Positions 49,641 to 60,796 of a DNA stretch of 64,000 bases are shown here, in pieces (position 1 is the stretch's first letter; each line of letters opens with the position of its first letter). Position numbers and translations under genes: made by a program. Source of the DNA: Cordia subcordata (lineage: Eukaryota > Streptophyta > Magnoliopsida > Boraginales > Cordiaceae). A model generated the notes under the pieces. It was not told where the DNA came from. It saw nothing but the letters and a program-made list of their open reading frames with translations, and ran no database searches. The stretch is from contig JAPTOF010000002.1 in NCBI GenBank assembly GCA_028554755.1, positions 33,348,501-33,412,500 on the forward strand. Reading direction: 5' to 3'.

Positions 49641-52600
49641 TCACTGCTCAGCTGTTAAAGCCAAGGCTTCACCAGCAGGCAAACATACAGGATCAGCATC
49701 ACTGCGTCCATGACTAGGGGAGGTCCCATACTCCAACGCACAATCACCTTCGTCCTACATAGATGGGGAGGAACGATGGCAAGACAAGACGGGTCAGATA
49801 ACAAACACGAGCCAAAAGACAACAAGTACAAAACTAAATTACAGCAATCTTTCGAAATATCTACCTCTACAGTCATGGCATCATAATGAAATCTCCTGGA
49901 AAGATCTCTTAGGATTCCCTGCATAATTAAATGGTTCAAACGTAAGATACAAATAAGCAATTCACAATGTTAACGATAATAAGATCAAGACTTCATGCGG
50001 TTCTTGGTAGATCATGTTCAGACAATGCTGGAGAAAATGGTCTAACAAAAAAGTTCATATTAAGTGGATTAGTCAGTTGTCATACATAAAAGTGTCATCA
50101 TCATAGACCAAAACCAAAAAGGTAAGAATAAGGAAAACTTGGGCAGAAAACCAAAGACCAAAAGTTTTGTGCTCATTGGAATATCCTCTGAAGATGAATC
50201 GACCAGACTTAAGGACAGTCTGACTAATGGTGCGAAAACACGGTCCATGGCCATGATCAGCAGAATTGAAATAAGAGTGTCAAGGACACTGGCAAGTTTT
50301 AGAGGCTCATTGACTGGAATTCACATGTAAGATACCTCCAAGCCGAGTCCCTAAGAATTGTACTTACGCAATAGCACATAAATTCTATTCCAGAGCCCAC
50401 TGATTTTATCAAGGGTCCCTGACATATTGCCATCATCTAAAGACAGAAACTCCAACGGAAGCTGGTTGTCTATCCCAATCTGTTTAAAATCAAGGGGCAC
50501 CCATAGCTTATCCAGAAGTAGCCTCTGTACATGGGTTACACGATCCACTCTCCACTTCTTCAACTAATAGCATTATTTTTTACCCGAAAATATGGTTATG
50601 CTTTGGACAAAACGTGCAACTTAAGGCATTCAATCACGTGATAATCTCTTTGTAAAACTAGGGACTGGTTCTTCCTGAGGAAAAGTCATGTCATTAAGCA
50701 TTATTCCAGGGGGTAGGAAAGATTAAATAGAGCAACATATACAGTAACCAAACTAAATGACAGTACGAACCTTGTTTGCCCAAACAAGTCCGCATGCATT
50801 GCAAAGACTCCGAGGACCAGCTGGTCCTCGCCGCATCATTGGTGTGCCCTTTGAACTGGTGCCACAGTGTTTACAACTAAAGAAAATAAGATCGAGTTGA
50901 AGCTTTGATTAGTTAAATAAACAAGTAAATCAAAACATTAACATAAGGTCCTATGGAAGTATGGCAATCATAGAATGCACAACAAATCTAGGAGCAGCTT
51001 CATGGGAAATATAGAAGGCAAGGTATAAGCCTAATCTGTCTAGCATCAAACAATGGAGTAAAATATGGAAATGATTTTAAAGAATAAAAATGGACATCTT
51101 GGGACCAGAATTGAACAAAGCCATAACAAAGTAGTAAAGTACAACTCTTTCAAAGGGTGACATAGTTCCATAATTAAGAAGAAATGAGATATATAAGAAA
51201 AACAATGTTTCATGATAATTCAGGAATATAGCACCTATAACTATCAAAGAAAAGATAAGGATAATTAATACTCACACGGTTTCTGATTGGTTATCATCCA
51301 GCATCGTCTTCTCTGCAACATCAGAAAGATTTGATTCCTCAGAGTTTTTGGGAGCAAACTGACCCTTCTTTCGGTGCATCCTAGTAAACATTTGCATGAA
51401 AGTTACAAGTATAACAGACTTAAAATTAATCTCTGAATATGACCAGCCAGTAAAAGGTGAAAGTAATGAAGGAAAAGAGAACAGAAAACTTCATATAATA
51501 GGAAGATTTGCAATCTAAGAATTATCAATTTACTCGTGAATATGTTTGTTTATTTTATGATGTAGTTTACTCCTCATGACATATGTACACTGTAGAAGGT
51601 AATGCAGTGTATTAAGAAACCAATAAGACATTTTAAGAGATGTAGCTTCCAATAAATTCTTGGTAGCATCCATCTTTCTTAAACATAGATGCCATAGCAC
51701 GTAAGTCAAATTATTATTATTTTTTTATTTGGTGTGTGCATACAATGAATGCCTTTTAGGCATTTTCATAGAAAGCTCACCTTGCAGCTAAACATTTTCT
51801 TCAAGAAAAAAGAATTGTGACTAGTGACTACTGTCAGCATAATGAAGTGATCACTATACCTGAGAGCAACTTCATGACGAACACTGTATCTGATTTTCTT
51901 TTCATAGCATCGCTCTTTCCTCTTTTGACGGAATCTATTCAGAGATTGAGCTCTCTTTGGGTCACTACACCACATTTTGTAGTCCACTGCACTCTGCATT
52001 AATACATTAACACGTCTAAGTGGAACAACAGATAGGCGAGAAGATGAGAAAACAAGAAAAGACAAAGGGAAAAAAAATGAGAATCAAGAAATGTCCAGGA
52101 AAGCACGTACCATCTGACTCTGGGAAGCCGCATCAACAACTTTTGGACTGGAAGTGAATTGATAACCAGTCAAAAGCAGAAGAACTGACTGGACCTGTGA
52201 TAATAAATGATAAGGAAAACTTCTGACCTCTAAATCTCAAAGTCTTGAAAGTTATATATATAAACTGCTTTAAGATGTTGACTTCATATCCACTATTCTC
52301 CGGGATCCCCACATGACTGAGAATACCTAATATCTAAAGTTTTAAAGCAGAGCAAAAACCAATAATTTAGTTTTCCTATATTGTCTTTATAATTAGCAAA
52401 CCTTACCAAATGCACATTCTTGAGATTAGAGAACTAGAATGAACTTTTAAAATCAATAATCAAATTATGAATGCTTTTGATAATCAACTTACGTTACATT
52501 GTGAAGCATCTTCTATTAATCAATTCGAATAAAAAAAAATTGATCTAATTTATAGCAACACAACCTCTACAGTTTTACCATAGTAAAGCACTAGGGAAAA

Positions 52601-52982
52601 AGAAAACAAAAAATTCGAGCAAATTAATTTCTTTTCCCTTCATTAATTAATTGGGAAAGAAAGCTACACATTTTACTTTACCATAAAAATACAAACGAAA
52701 ATTTTTGACCTTTTCTGTGGTAACATGATCGAAGACATAAACTTCGCCACGGAATGACAAAGTGAGCTGGTCCGACTGAGCCACGGCTTCGCCGTACACC
52801 GCGTCGTGAGGGACGGAGACTTTGACGTCCTCCAAACCACCGACTCCAGAGGCATCATCGAGAGAATGCATATCGTAACAAATTTGGGAGCTACCAATCG
52901 ACTCCGCTCCTCCGGCACCAGCATCGACGGGGTCGGAGTAGTGGCTGGGAACCGCCTCCATAGGCTGCGCGTGAGCGTACAT
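49641..52982 (-). CDS. TIFY-CCT-GATA transcription factor, copy 2 (intact, 289 aa)
   Basis: Seven minus-strand exons: 52982-52710, 52196-52113, 51993-51860, 51380-51276, 50876-50771, 49918-49865, 49754-49641; all GT-AG and in phase. Residues 1-91 are an acidic leader plus the start of the TIFY domain ([16 protein letters not shown]), completed by [10 protein letters not shown]. The CCT domain (about residues 135-164) is intact: [27 protein letters not shown]. The GATA finger (about 199-226) is C-x2-C-x20-C-x2-C, CKHC to CNAC, with [21 protein letters not shown], the class with the longer loop. The order TIFY-CCT-GATA and the length match Arabidopsis GATA24/25/28 (ZML). These are nuclear DNA-binding regulators; ZML proteins have been linked to light/cryptochrome responses. 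Compared with copy 1 the tail after the finger is short and lacks three of its exons. Confidence 0.92.
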
Positions 52983-53090
52983 CTGCTGTTGCCTTTTTCC
53001 TTTTCAGAGTAGTAGTACGCAATCCAAGAAGCTTTCACGCATTATAGAAAAAGGCACAATGAAAGCCATTTAAGAGACAATCTATTATAT

Positions 53091-53120
53091 AAATATAAAT
53101 ATAAATAAATAAATAAATAA

Positions 53121-53154
<34 letters not shown>
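53091..53154. repeat. (AAAT)n(AT)n microsatellite 5' of GATA copy 2
   Basis: About seven TAAA/AAAT units followed by about fourteen AT units, roughly 110-170 bases upstream of the GATA copy 2 ATG. It is in promoter or 5' UTR position and likely length-variable. Confidence 0.9.
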
Positions 53155-53158
<4 letters not shown>

Positions 53159-53742
53159 AAATGGTCTCTAGAATTTCATTATAAAACCTTTTATGATGCT
53201 GTACTCTTGTGTGTGTCACGGTGTGTGTGTGAAATGAGCATGAAGAATACTGGCTCTGTGTTGTGGGAGGCGAGTGTGTCGTGGGTGTCCTCGTGCGGGT
53301 GTTCTACTTTTACTTTTCATTTAAGTAATAAGTATTTTAAATATTTTTATTTATTAATGATATTTAATTATATTTTATAGTTAAAAATAAAATATAAATA
53401 TATTTTAAAAATTTTAATATGATAGATTTTTTATATTTTCAGCACCATTTCTTCTCGATATTATAACACTCTTTTAGTCCAGGCTATTTAATTTCTATTG
53501 GTTATTATATAAAAACCATTTTATACCAAAAATTACTTTCTTAGTTAAGAAATTCTACCTCAAAACCATTTTATACCAAAAAGAAGAAAAATTCGATTTT
53601 CTTTACTCTGAAGAAAATGTAGACTCGATATATGCTAAATAGTGCTCTTAATAAATAAAATATGGTTAAGTAAAATCTTAAAACCATTTCTTGTCTATTC
53701 AATTTCTCCCAAATAAATAACATGCCCTCTCTTTAAGTGCTA

Positions 53743-53781
<39 letters not shown>

Positions 53782-54953
53782 CAGTATAGATATATATATA
53801 AAACTTCTTCTAATTTGTGGTGGTTTGCCGGAAGGTAACAAAGAGGTCTTATTCATCATTTATTCAAGTCTGGGACTTTGAGGGTCTTCTTCCTCTTGTA
53901 AAGGGTCTGAACCATCGTATATGAAATTTTCCTAGGCGTAGCCTTTTGTGAGATTAATATGACTCGTAAAGTGTATTTGTATTTGGTTTCTTGTTCATTT
54001 GGCTGCTTTGGCATCCTTTGAAATATGTTCTTTATGGATGAAGTTTGAAGTTGGCTTGGCAACCATTTTGAGGCTTGGTATCTATGGCATATGTGGCATG
54101 GTTTTCCTTTCTTGGTCTATTGGGATTTCATTCTTCTATGCCTTTTGTGGCATCGTTTTGGGCTTCCATCTAGCCTTCTGTTGGTTATATTATTTTGGGC
54201 TTTGGCCCTCCCTTTGTGTGTTGCTTTGCCCACCTTTGTTTTCTTTCATGTGGGCTATCTTAGATCCCAATTGTCATTCCCTTGAAGCTTAATAAATGTG
54301 TTCTTGACCCCAAAAAGAAAAAGAAAAAATACGAAGTCATTTCAACTTCTCCATATAGCCCAACACTTGAGCGAGAGAAGCTTGACAATATAAAGTGAAG
54401 AATAACCATTGTCACAAGAAAATTGTATAAAAACTGATGGCCAAAACAGCTTATATGGAAGCCTTGAATCTGCAACTTTAGTGGTGACACAAACGAACAA
54501 CAAAGTTTACCGTAATAGCAATATAAAAAACATATGCTCAGTAGTTTCATTCTCCAATTGACATATAGGAGAAGCATGACAATGGGGTCGAAACGAGGCT
54601 TCCTTGGTTGCTAGCGCTCCATGCGCAAAACATGAAGAATTTTATTTTTGAAGCAATTGGTGTTGAGTTCAAATTAATATAAAGGTACTTGCTTATTTAG
54701 CCAAGAAAAAGGAGAAAAAGAAAAAAAAAAAAGAAAATTAAAATTTTAAGGAAGTCCAGACCAATTCACACTTTAAGTGGGCTTTGCTCACTCAGTAGCT
54801 GAAATGGGCTGCGCCCAAAAGCCCATTCCATCATAATCCGTTAAAGAAGGAGGAGAGGGCGAGTTGTTTTGAGGCAGAGAAAGGGGCGTGTTTCTTCAAC
54901 TATTATCCATGACAAATTATTGAGGGGGATAAAAAGAGTAGTAGTAAGCAAAT
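53155..54953. other. Intergenic region between GATA copy 2 and the hydrolase gene
   Basis: No gene is supported here. The part at 53990-54330 ends in aagcttaataaatgtg followed by an A-rich, G-interrupted tail (54309-54328). That looks like the 3' end of a retroposed LINE or transcript; its open frames (53999-54292) are hydrophobic and match nothing. The hydrolase 3' UTR occupies the right side; TTTATT near 54639 could be its minus-strand AATAAA. Confidence 0.45.
53744..53782. repeat. (CATATA)n hexanucleotide repeat
   Basis: About six clean CATATA units, ending in catacag, in intergenic DNA between GATA copy 2 and the hydrolase gene. Confidence 0.9.
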
Positions 54954-56192
54954 TCAGTTGTGTAGGAGCTGCGGCTGCACCAAGGCATCGAACAACCAAT
55001 TCCTGATGAGGACGAAAGCCTTTTCAGCATCGGCATCTTCTTCGGGAGATTGAGGCCTGTGTGCAAAGTCATGACCCCTGTCCTTAAAGATGACCACCCT
55101 TGATGAGGAAAGTAGCCTTTTCTCTACATCTCTCAAGACATTGAGTGGACAAAGTGGATCATTGTCACCTGCAACGAACAGAAGGGGTACCTCAAGGCTG
55201 GCTGCAGCTGCAACTGAGGAGTCAATCACTGTGCCATACACTGAGACCCCCGTAGCAAAAAAGCCACCCTCCGCCTCATCTCGTGCTAGAATATCAAGCA
55301 GTACTTGGCCTCCCCCGAAGCAAAACCCAAGGATGCCAAGCTTCGTATTGGCAACTCCTGCAGCTACAAATTCATTGGCCATCCATGAGGCTGATGTCAA
55401 GATGTCTGCTGCTACTCGTTCCGGGTTTTGTTGGGCACGCCATTGTTGAAATAGATCCTCAGGCCTGTCCTTTTTCCACGGATCCCCACGGAACAGGTCT
55501 GGTACCAGCACACTGCAAAATGCAAAATTTAAAATTTAATACACACATATGGACGTAACACACACACACACACACACACACACAACATACTTGTAACCAT
55601 TGCATGCCACACGATATGCGAAATCCCTGGTGGCTGAGTCTTCAAATCCAAAGACATCAGACAGGAGTAATATGCCTGTTCCATTATTGTTCTTCACCGG
55701 CTTCAAAAGGTAGGCGTGCACACTGTCAATGAATATCTCCGCTCCGTTCACTAACTCACAGGCTTCATCGTCATCCATCGTGTCTTCGTCGTCGTCGTCG
55801 TCGTCGTCGTTGTCTTCTTGAGCTGCTTTCTTTTGGCTGCAGCATATTCCGGCGACACTACTAGAATATAATTGAGCCTTATTGTCCTTGAGAAAAGATG
55901 ATGACCAAAACTTCTGCACATGTACACTAATTTTTCTCATCTGGACAACCGCTGAAGACCTTTTAGAGTCAGAAAATGCATGCTTTCCCGAAAAGCAACA
56001 GGAATGAATTAATTAAAGATATATTATTAAGAAACATACGGAAGATGACAAGTGCTGAGGCCTTGGAGAAGCAGCAAGGCGTGGAAGCATTTGGCTTTTG
56101 AGAACGAAGCAGCTTCTTCTTCTGTTGCTTATAGGGATTGTTGGAAGCACTATTGATAAGGAGGCTGCTGATACTGATCCTGATCCGGCCAT
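54954..56192 (-). CDS. Dienelactone hydrolase family protein, probably plastid-targeted (353 aa)
   Basis: Three minus-strand exons: 56192-56040, 55940-55591 and 55512-54954; introns are GT-AG and in phase. Residues 1 to about 90 look like a chloroplast transit peptide: Ser/Ala-rich, few acids, with SNRRRS. An Asp tract encoded by a trinucleotide repeat follows. The alpha/beta-hydrolase domain begins near DDDEACELV and contains GILLLSDVFGFED, VLVPDLFRGDPW, the nucleophile elbow GFCFGG (Cys about 232), GDNDPLC (Asp about 284-286) and the RGHDFAHRP histidine (about 315). That gives the Cys-Asp-His triad of the dienelactone hydrolase family. Bacterial members open dienelactones; the physiological substrate of plant members is not settled. 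The start was chosen because the transit-like exon joins in phase; upstream out-of-frame ATGs exist (56231, 56223). Confidence 0.9.
55559..55583. repeat. (CA)n microsatellite in hydrolase intron 2
   Basis: About twelve CA units, read (TG)n on the gene strand. They start within ten bases of the intron 2 donor (GTATGTTGTG...) in an intron of only 78 bases, so the repeat makes up about a third of it. Confidence 0.92.
55785..55812. repeat. Trinucleotide repeat coding an Asp tract
   Basis: About eight GTC units on the plus strand are GAC on the gene strand. They encode most of the NDDDDDDDED run between the transit peptide and the hydrolase domain. Confidence 0.9.
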
Positions 56193-56207
56193 CTGTCTGA
56201 TGTAAGC

Positions 56208-56231
56208 TCATATCAGAATGCACAATTCCAT
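56208..56231 (-). promoter_or_regulatory. Upstream ORF candidate of the hydrolase gene
   Basis: An ATG at 56231 opens an 8-codon frame ending in TGA at 56210-56208, 16 bases before the hydrolase ATG. A second out-of-frame ATG at 56223 overlaps the main start. Either could reduce translation if the mRNA begins upstream of it; the transcription start is unknown. Confidence 0.4.
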
Positions 56232-56443
56232 CGACTCTCTATCGCCTGCAACGTCGAAACACAAATGGCAGATATAATTTGCAAAATATCTTTCTATCTA
56301 AGAAAATCTCTCTTATCCGCGGAAATCGATGTGGGCCCTTGCCTATACCGTGCATCCAATTTACTTTCCACCATTAATATCTTCACGGGATATTTTCTTT
56401 TTTGGAAAATGCCAAACTCCTCTATAACTTCTACTCTAATTAA

Positions 56444-56650
56444 GGGCCTCTTTGGATTGAAATTTTTTTTTATTTTGAAAAAAATTAAAAATATATATTA
56501 TTTTTGTAATAATTATTTGGTTTAGCTTAAGCTCAAATATAATTTTTTTTTTCAAAAATCAGAATTTTCAAATTTTTTTTAAAAAAACACACTTAAAAAG
56601 TTGTTAATAAAACGCTTAAAAAAAAAAAGAAACCCAATTCAAATGAATCC
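56444..56650. mobile_element. Harbinger/Tourist-like MITE
   Basis: A 207-bp AT-rich element with imperfect inverted ends (gggcctctttggattgaa versus the complement of cccaattcaaatgaatcc). It is flanked on both sides by TAA (56441-56443 and 56651-56653). A three-base TAA/TTA target is the signature of PIF/Harbinger insertions. It has no coding capacity. Confidence 0.65.
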
Positions 56651-57326
56651 TAAATCCCAAATTTCTTCATGAGCTCATTGTTAATGGAACCTATATTCTC
56701 TCAGGTGTGCAAACTTTACCAAATAAAGCATTAAAAGTATTCTTATCTTTTTTAAAGACAAAATATAATAATAAAATCACAAATAAAAAATTGCAAAAAT
56801 TTTAATTTCATAATATGAAGAAAATATAAAAATATAGATTATTAAACAAATTCGTATTACACAAAATATTAGAGAAAAAATTAAATTCACTTTAAAATAT
56901 CTTTCTCCTAATATATACATTTCAAATTAAATCAAAATTTTTTCAAACTTAATATTTATTTTTTCTTTGCAATTAGAGATAATCTAACATCTGTCAAGAA
57001 AATATCTCATCCACGTGCCTTCTTTTTGGATATTTTAATAGACAGTTCTTAAATAAGTTTTTGGACGAACTATTTTTAGAAACAAAAAAAATCCAAAAAA
57101 TTGCGTTTGGAAATATGTTTGGATACTAACTTTTAAAACCAAAGAACAACAAAAAATGTATTTGAAAAATGTATTTTCAAAATAATTTTTAAGAACAAAA
57201 AAAAAAATCTATTTAGTTGCATACATTTTTAATTTTTTTTAATGAATTGAAGCAAATGAGACATTACTCACATAACTTAAATAAAGAACTCCAAAACTTA
57301 AATTTGAAAAGAAAAATGATTGGTCT

Positions 57327-57850
57327 TGTTATGGCCAAAAATCATTGGGCCCGAAAAGGCCCAACTTGCTTCCTGATCCATACTTCAAATCACTAGTTCA
57401 CTCGTTCAAAGACCCGAAGTCTTGGGTCACATTTGATTGCTTCTAAGTAGGATATCAACCAGAAATAGGATAAGCTTGGAAACATTCTAGGAGGCTAATC
57501 TGTAAAGGATAAAGCTTATCGCAACAGAGTACATATAGTCATTCTGATCAAAATACAACTACGAGTCAAGGTGTTGAACACGTTAAGAATTCCTTCATCC
57601 TAAAGGCTATAAAGACACAACTCGCTGAAAGAGGGAGGCATTCGCTTTATTCAACCTATACACTTAGCCTGTCTCGTCTGCTCTTAGAACCAATCATATA
57701 ATCTTTCTTTTCCTATTTATAAACTGACCAGTTATATAATCTTTCTTTTCCAATATATAAACTCGATATCGACTTGAAAGACGGAAAGATCTCACAAAGA
57801 TCACACCACAATATATAAACTCGAGCTCTTGGCAGATCAAAATATCTTTT
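57327..57850 (+). mobile_element. Gypsy-like LTR relic
   Basis: The stretch begins tgttatggcc. It contains the run ctataaagacacaact, then agagggaggcattcg and tgtctcgtctgctcttag. A TATA-like start followed by this pyrimidine-rich leader is characteristic of LTRs of several plant Gypsy families. No internal domain or second LTR is present, so it may be a solo or truncated LTR. A 38-bp tandem duplication (57689-57764) lies within it. Confidence 0.45.
57689..57764. repeat. 38-bp tandem duplication
   Basis: Two adjacent units, each reading acca.t.atataatctttc then ttttcc.at.tataaact, start at 57689 and 57727. Confidence 0.85.
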
Positions 57851-58787
57851 TACGATCACACTCATTAAGGAAGAAAAAGTACATTTAAAAAAAGTCATTT
57901 TAATAGTCATAGGTAAAAGCCAATTGAAAGTAATCCTATATCTTTGAAAGTAATCCTATATCTGCATGGATGAAAATGAAGAATGCAAGTGGAGAAATAG
58001 CATACTATTAATTTATAAGTAGTGGTTTCCAATGTTATTACCTTTATTAAGTTGGTTCTAGATTATCCAAAATACATAAACAAGTCCCCATTGTTTGGGA
58101 ATGTGCCCAAATTAGTAGTAGTGTTAAATATTTGACAGAAAATGAAATAAATGACTCAACTATTACTACAAAATTTTGCAAATTTCCAGCTCTCTTAACC
58201 CACCGACCATTGTGACCTTGCCACCTTGCGACATAAGTAAGTTCAACTCGATTTATAAGTTCTTTTCTTTTATATGAGAAAAATCTCATTAATGGACTTC
58301 AACCATTAAAAACTTGTTAAGGCACTTAACTCAGAACAAAATACTAGAATTGAATTCAATTCTTGAACTGCGTTCGACCTTAGCTTTTATGTTGGGAACG
58401 CCTCTTCTTTGTAGAGTCAGCGAGAATTTCTAAATTTGAGTCTAGAACTAGCATCCTTGGGAGACAACTCCATTTGTATGTTAGAAACTCCTATAAACAA
58501 TCTTAAATTAGTTTTCCTTAGGGAATTCTACCTGCATGCATATAAATTTTGCCTTTAATATTATGATCTCTTAGCTTCTCTCTCCACACCTCCACAATTA
58601 ATTGGTCTCCTCAATCTACTCTAACCATGTAACGTTGTCATATTGTTTGTGATATAACTAAAGCGATTTTACAAATGAAAAAATTGTTTGAATAATAATG
58701 TTGATAAGTTTCATTACACCTTTTAAAATAATTTTATATATGTTAGACCAGGCAAAGTATGAGTCTTAGACGAGTATAGATATATGG

Positions 58788-59310
58788 CTAATGCCTAGTG
58801 AGATCGATCCTTTCCTTGACAAGCTGAATTTTCGTTTGCAAAAGAGCAAAAAGCTCTCCGGCCTCTTTGAGATGATGGGCATCATGATCCATTTGAATTT
58901 CATCGTTTAAATTTATCATCAGCAGCAGCAAGATACTTGGAGAGCAGTAGTTGTTTCTCCATGGCGTGATTTTAATTATCTTGTCTCTCCAAATCTGCAT
59001 TCAACCTTGATATGCCCTGGTTGAGAGAAGCTTCTAGGTCCATCATGTGGCTGATTTGTGATGCATTTGGCAAGCTCTGGAATTTGCACACCAACTCTGA
59101 TGCAACAACCGTGGAGGGCCAAAAATGTACTGGCATATCATCATCACCGCTAGTGCTTTTATGGTAATAAATGATTGCACATGCATCGATGTTACACAAA
59201 GTTTTCAATTCACCTAGCTTCTTGAAGAGGCTAGATTCCCTTTTCTGAAATGCTGCTCTTCGTGCATCCTCATCCTTCACCAACCCATACTTCGTTTTCT
59301 TTCGGGCGAT
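58788..59310 (-). pseudogene. Type I MADS-box (AGL) gene relic
   Basis: The minus-strand frame ARKKTKYGLVKDEDARRAAF, then KRESSLFKKLGELKTLCNID and ACAIIYY, is a clear type I MADS domain. In this family the protein normally starts Met-(Ala/Thr)-Arg-Lys-Lys. Here the expected start codon position (59310-59308) reads ATC, and no in-frame ATG stands nearby upstream. The frame stops at TAA 58974-58972. A helical, charged segment (LNDEIQMDHDAHHL...) continues in another frame to a stop at 58790-58788. Start loss plus frame loss indicate a pseudogene. No intron is seen, as usual for type I MADS genes, which act mainly in gametophytes and endosperm. Confidence 0.8.
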
Positions 59311-59754
59311 GAACGTATATGCATGCAGGGGCGACTATCACTGTGTTCATATATAGGGTAAATTGTATGGAATTCGCTTATAGTTTATCTTGTAATTTAG
59401 AATTTTGTTAGTTACCTCTCTATATTTTTTAAAAGCCTCTCTTTCACTTTTTCTATTAGATTTACCCCAGGTGTGTAACACACGCGTTGGAAGTACAGCT
59501 AAGTTTAGTTTTTTTTTTTCTATTAAACTTGATTTTGGTAAAAAAAAAAAGCTTTCTTTTTAGTTTTCAAAAAACATTTACAACAGAAAAGACTTGAACT
59601 TTGACCTTAGTTTAAAATATATAAATTTTATCCAATTATACTACAAATATGTTTACATTTTATTTTATTACTACAAATAAATATTTTTTGTCATCGAAAA
59701 ATGAAAAATAAAAAAGAAATTAACCTCTACTATCATCATGATCACGCAACCACG

Positions 59755-59875
59755 GTCTCGTTAATTAAATTAATTAATTAATTAATTTAATGTTTAATTA
59801 TTTGATTAATTAATTAATCAACTATTAATAATATTTAATTATTAATTAATTAACTAATTATTAAGTACTTCACAT
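59755..59875. repeat. (TTAA)n-rich low-complexity tract
   Basis: Dense ttaattaa units with interruptions, self-complementary over much of the length and able to form cruciforms. No gene is nearby. Confidence 0.85.
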
Positions 59876-60401
59876 TTTCAATTAAATAAAAAAGAAAAAT
59901 TGCATTATACCTCCTATGATTTGTGATAAGTACGTTTTACCCCTTGTGGTTGCCATAAATGCACTGTTAGTATTTGGGTTTGAAGGGCAAATTAGTCTTT
60001 TATGTTTTCATTACCAAAACTAATGGAGTAAAAAAAATAGGCATATGTGCTTTACTTTTGAAATGAATAGGGGGTAACTAACTAATTTTTAAATCACATG
60101 AGACAAATGTATACTTATAACAAAATATAAGAGAATTCTGTGCAATTTATATACATATAAAGCAATAATTTATAGTCAAAAATACCTTACCAACTAACAT
60201 TTTCGTTAATGAAATGAGATGACGATAGATAAGACAGGCTCTTCTTAAATGATAAAGGAAAATATATTATACATTGCATCTACACTAAATCTTTAACGTA
60301 AAAAGCTACCAATCAAGAACACTTCTATTTGTGCATGCATTTGGTTCTTAACCTCTATTGACTTTCCGAATGAGTTCTTTACTTTTAGGATTGGAATCTT
60401 A

Positions 60402-60621
60402 GGGCATTTTTAGATTGATTTTTTCAAAAATTTTTTAATGATTTTTAAAGAAATTTTTTTTTTTTGAGAAATTAAAAATTCTGACTTCTAAAAGATTATA
60501 TTTATCTTTCGTCAGAAGTTCAATTTCTTTAGAAACAAAAACAAATAGTTATTGTAAAAAAAAATATACTTATTTTTAAAAAAAATATATTTCCTGAAAA
60601 AGAGCCAATCTAAACAGACTC
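60402..60621. mobile_element. Harbinger/Tourist-like MITE
   Basis: A 220-bp element whose left end, gggcatttttagattg, is an inverted match to the right end, caatctaaacagactc. The target triplet TTA occurs on both sides (60399-60401 and 60622-60624). The interior is A/T homopolymer-rich. It is the same family type as the element at 56444. Confidence 0.7.
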
Positions 60622-60796
60622 TTAATTTGTCTTTTCTCTTTGTTTGGTGAAATTGAGAAAGTCACCAAGAGAGGGATATACTACTTATTTTTTTTAAAAT
60701 ATATATTTCTTGAAAAAGAACCAATCTAAACAGACTCTTAATTTGTCTTTTCTCTTTGTTTGGTGAAATTGAGAAAGTCACCAAGAGAGGGATATA
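60605..60796. repeat. Tandem duplication of the MITE right end and flank
   Basis: A 76-bp block starting ccaatctaaacagactc and ending gagagggatata occurs without change at 60605-60680 and 60721-60796, a period of 116 bp. The block includes the last 17 bases of the MITE, its TTA and about 56 bases of flank. The perfect identity implies a recent event. Confidence 0.92.

Larger units (their letters stand above)
56651..58787. other. Intergenic region left of the MADS relic
   Basis: AT-rich sequence without a supportable gene. It contains a Gypsy-like LTR relic (about 57327-57850), listed separately. The open frame at 58047-58289 resembles nothing known to me. Confidence 0.55.

Noticed and set aside
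53999..54292. Hydrophobic frame of 97 residues that looks like a multi-span membrane protein
   Set aside because: It ends in a retroposon-like AATAAA and A-rich tail, has repeated ggcat/ggctt words, and matches no known family.
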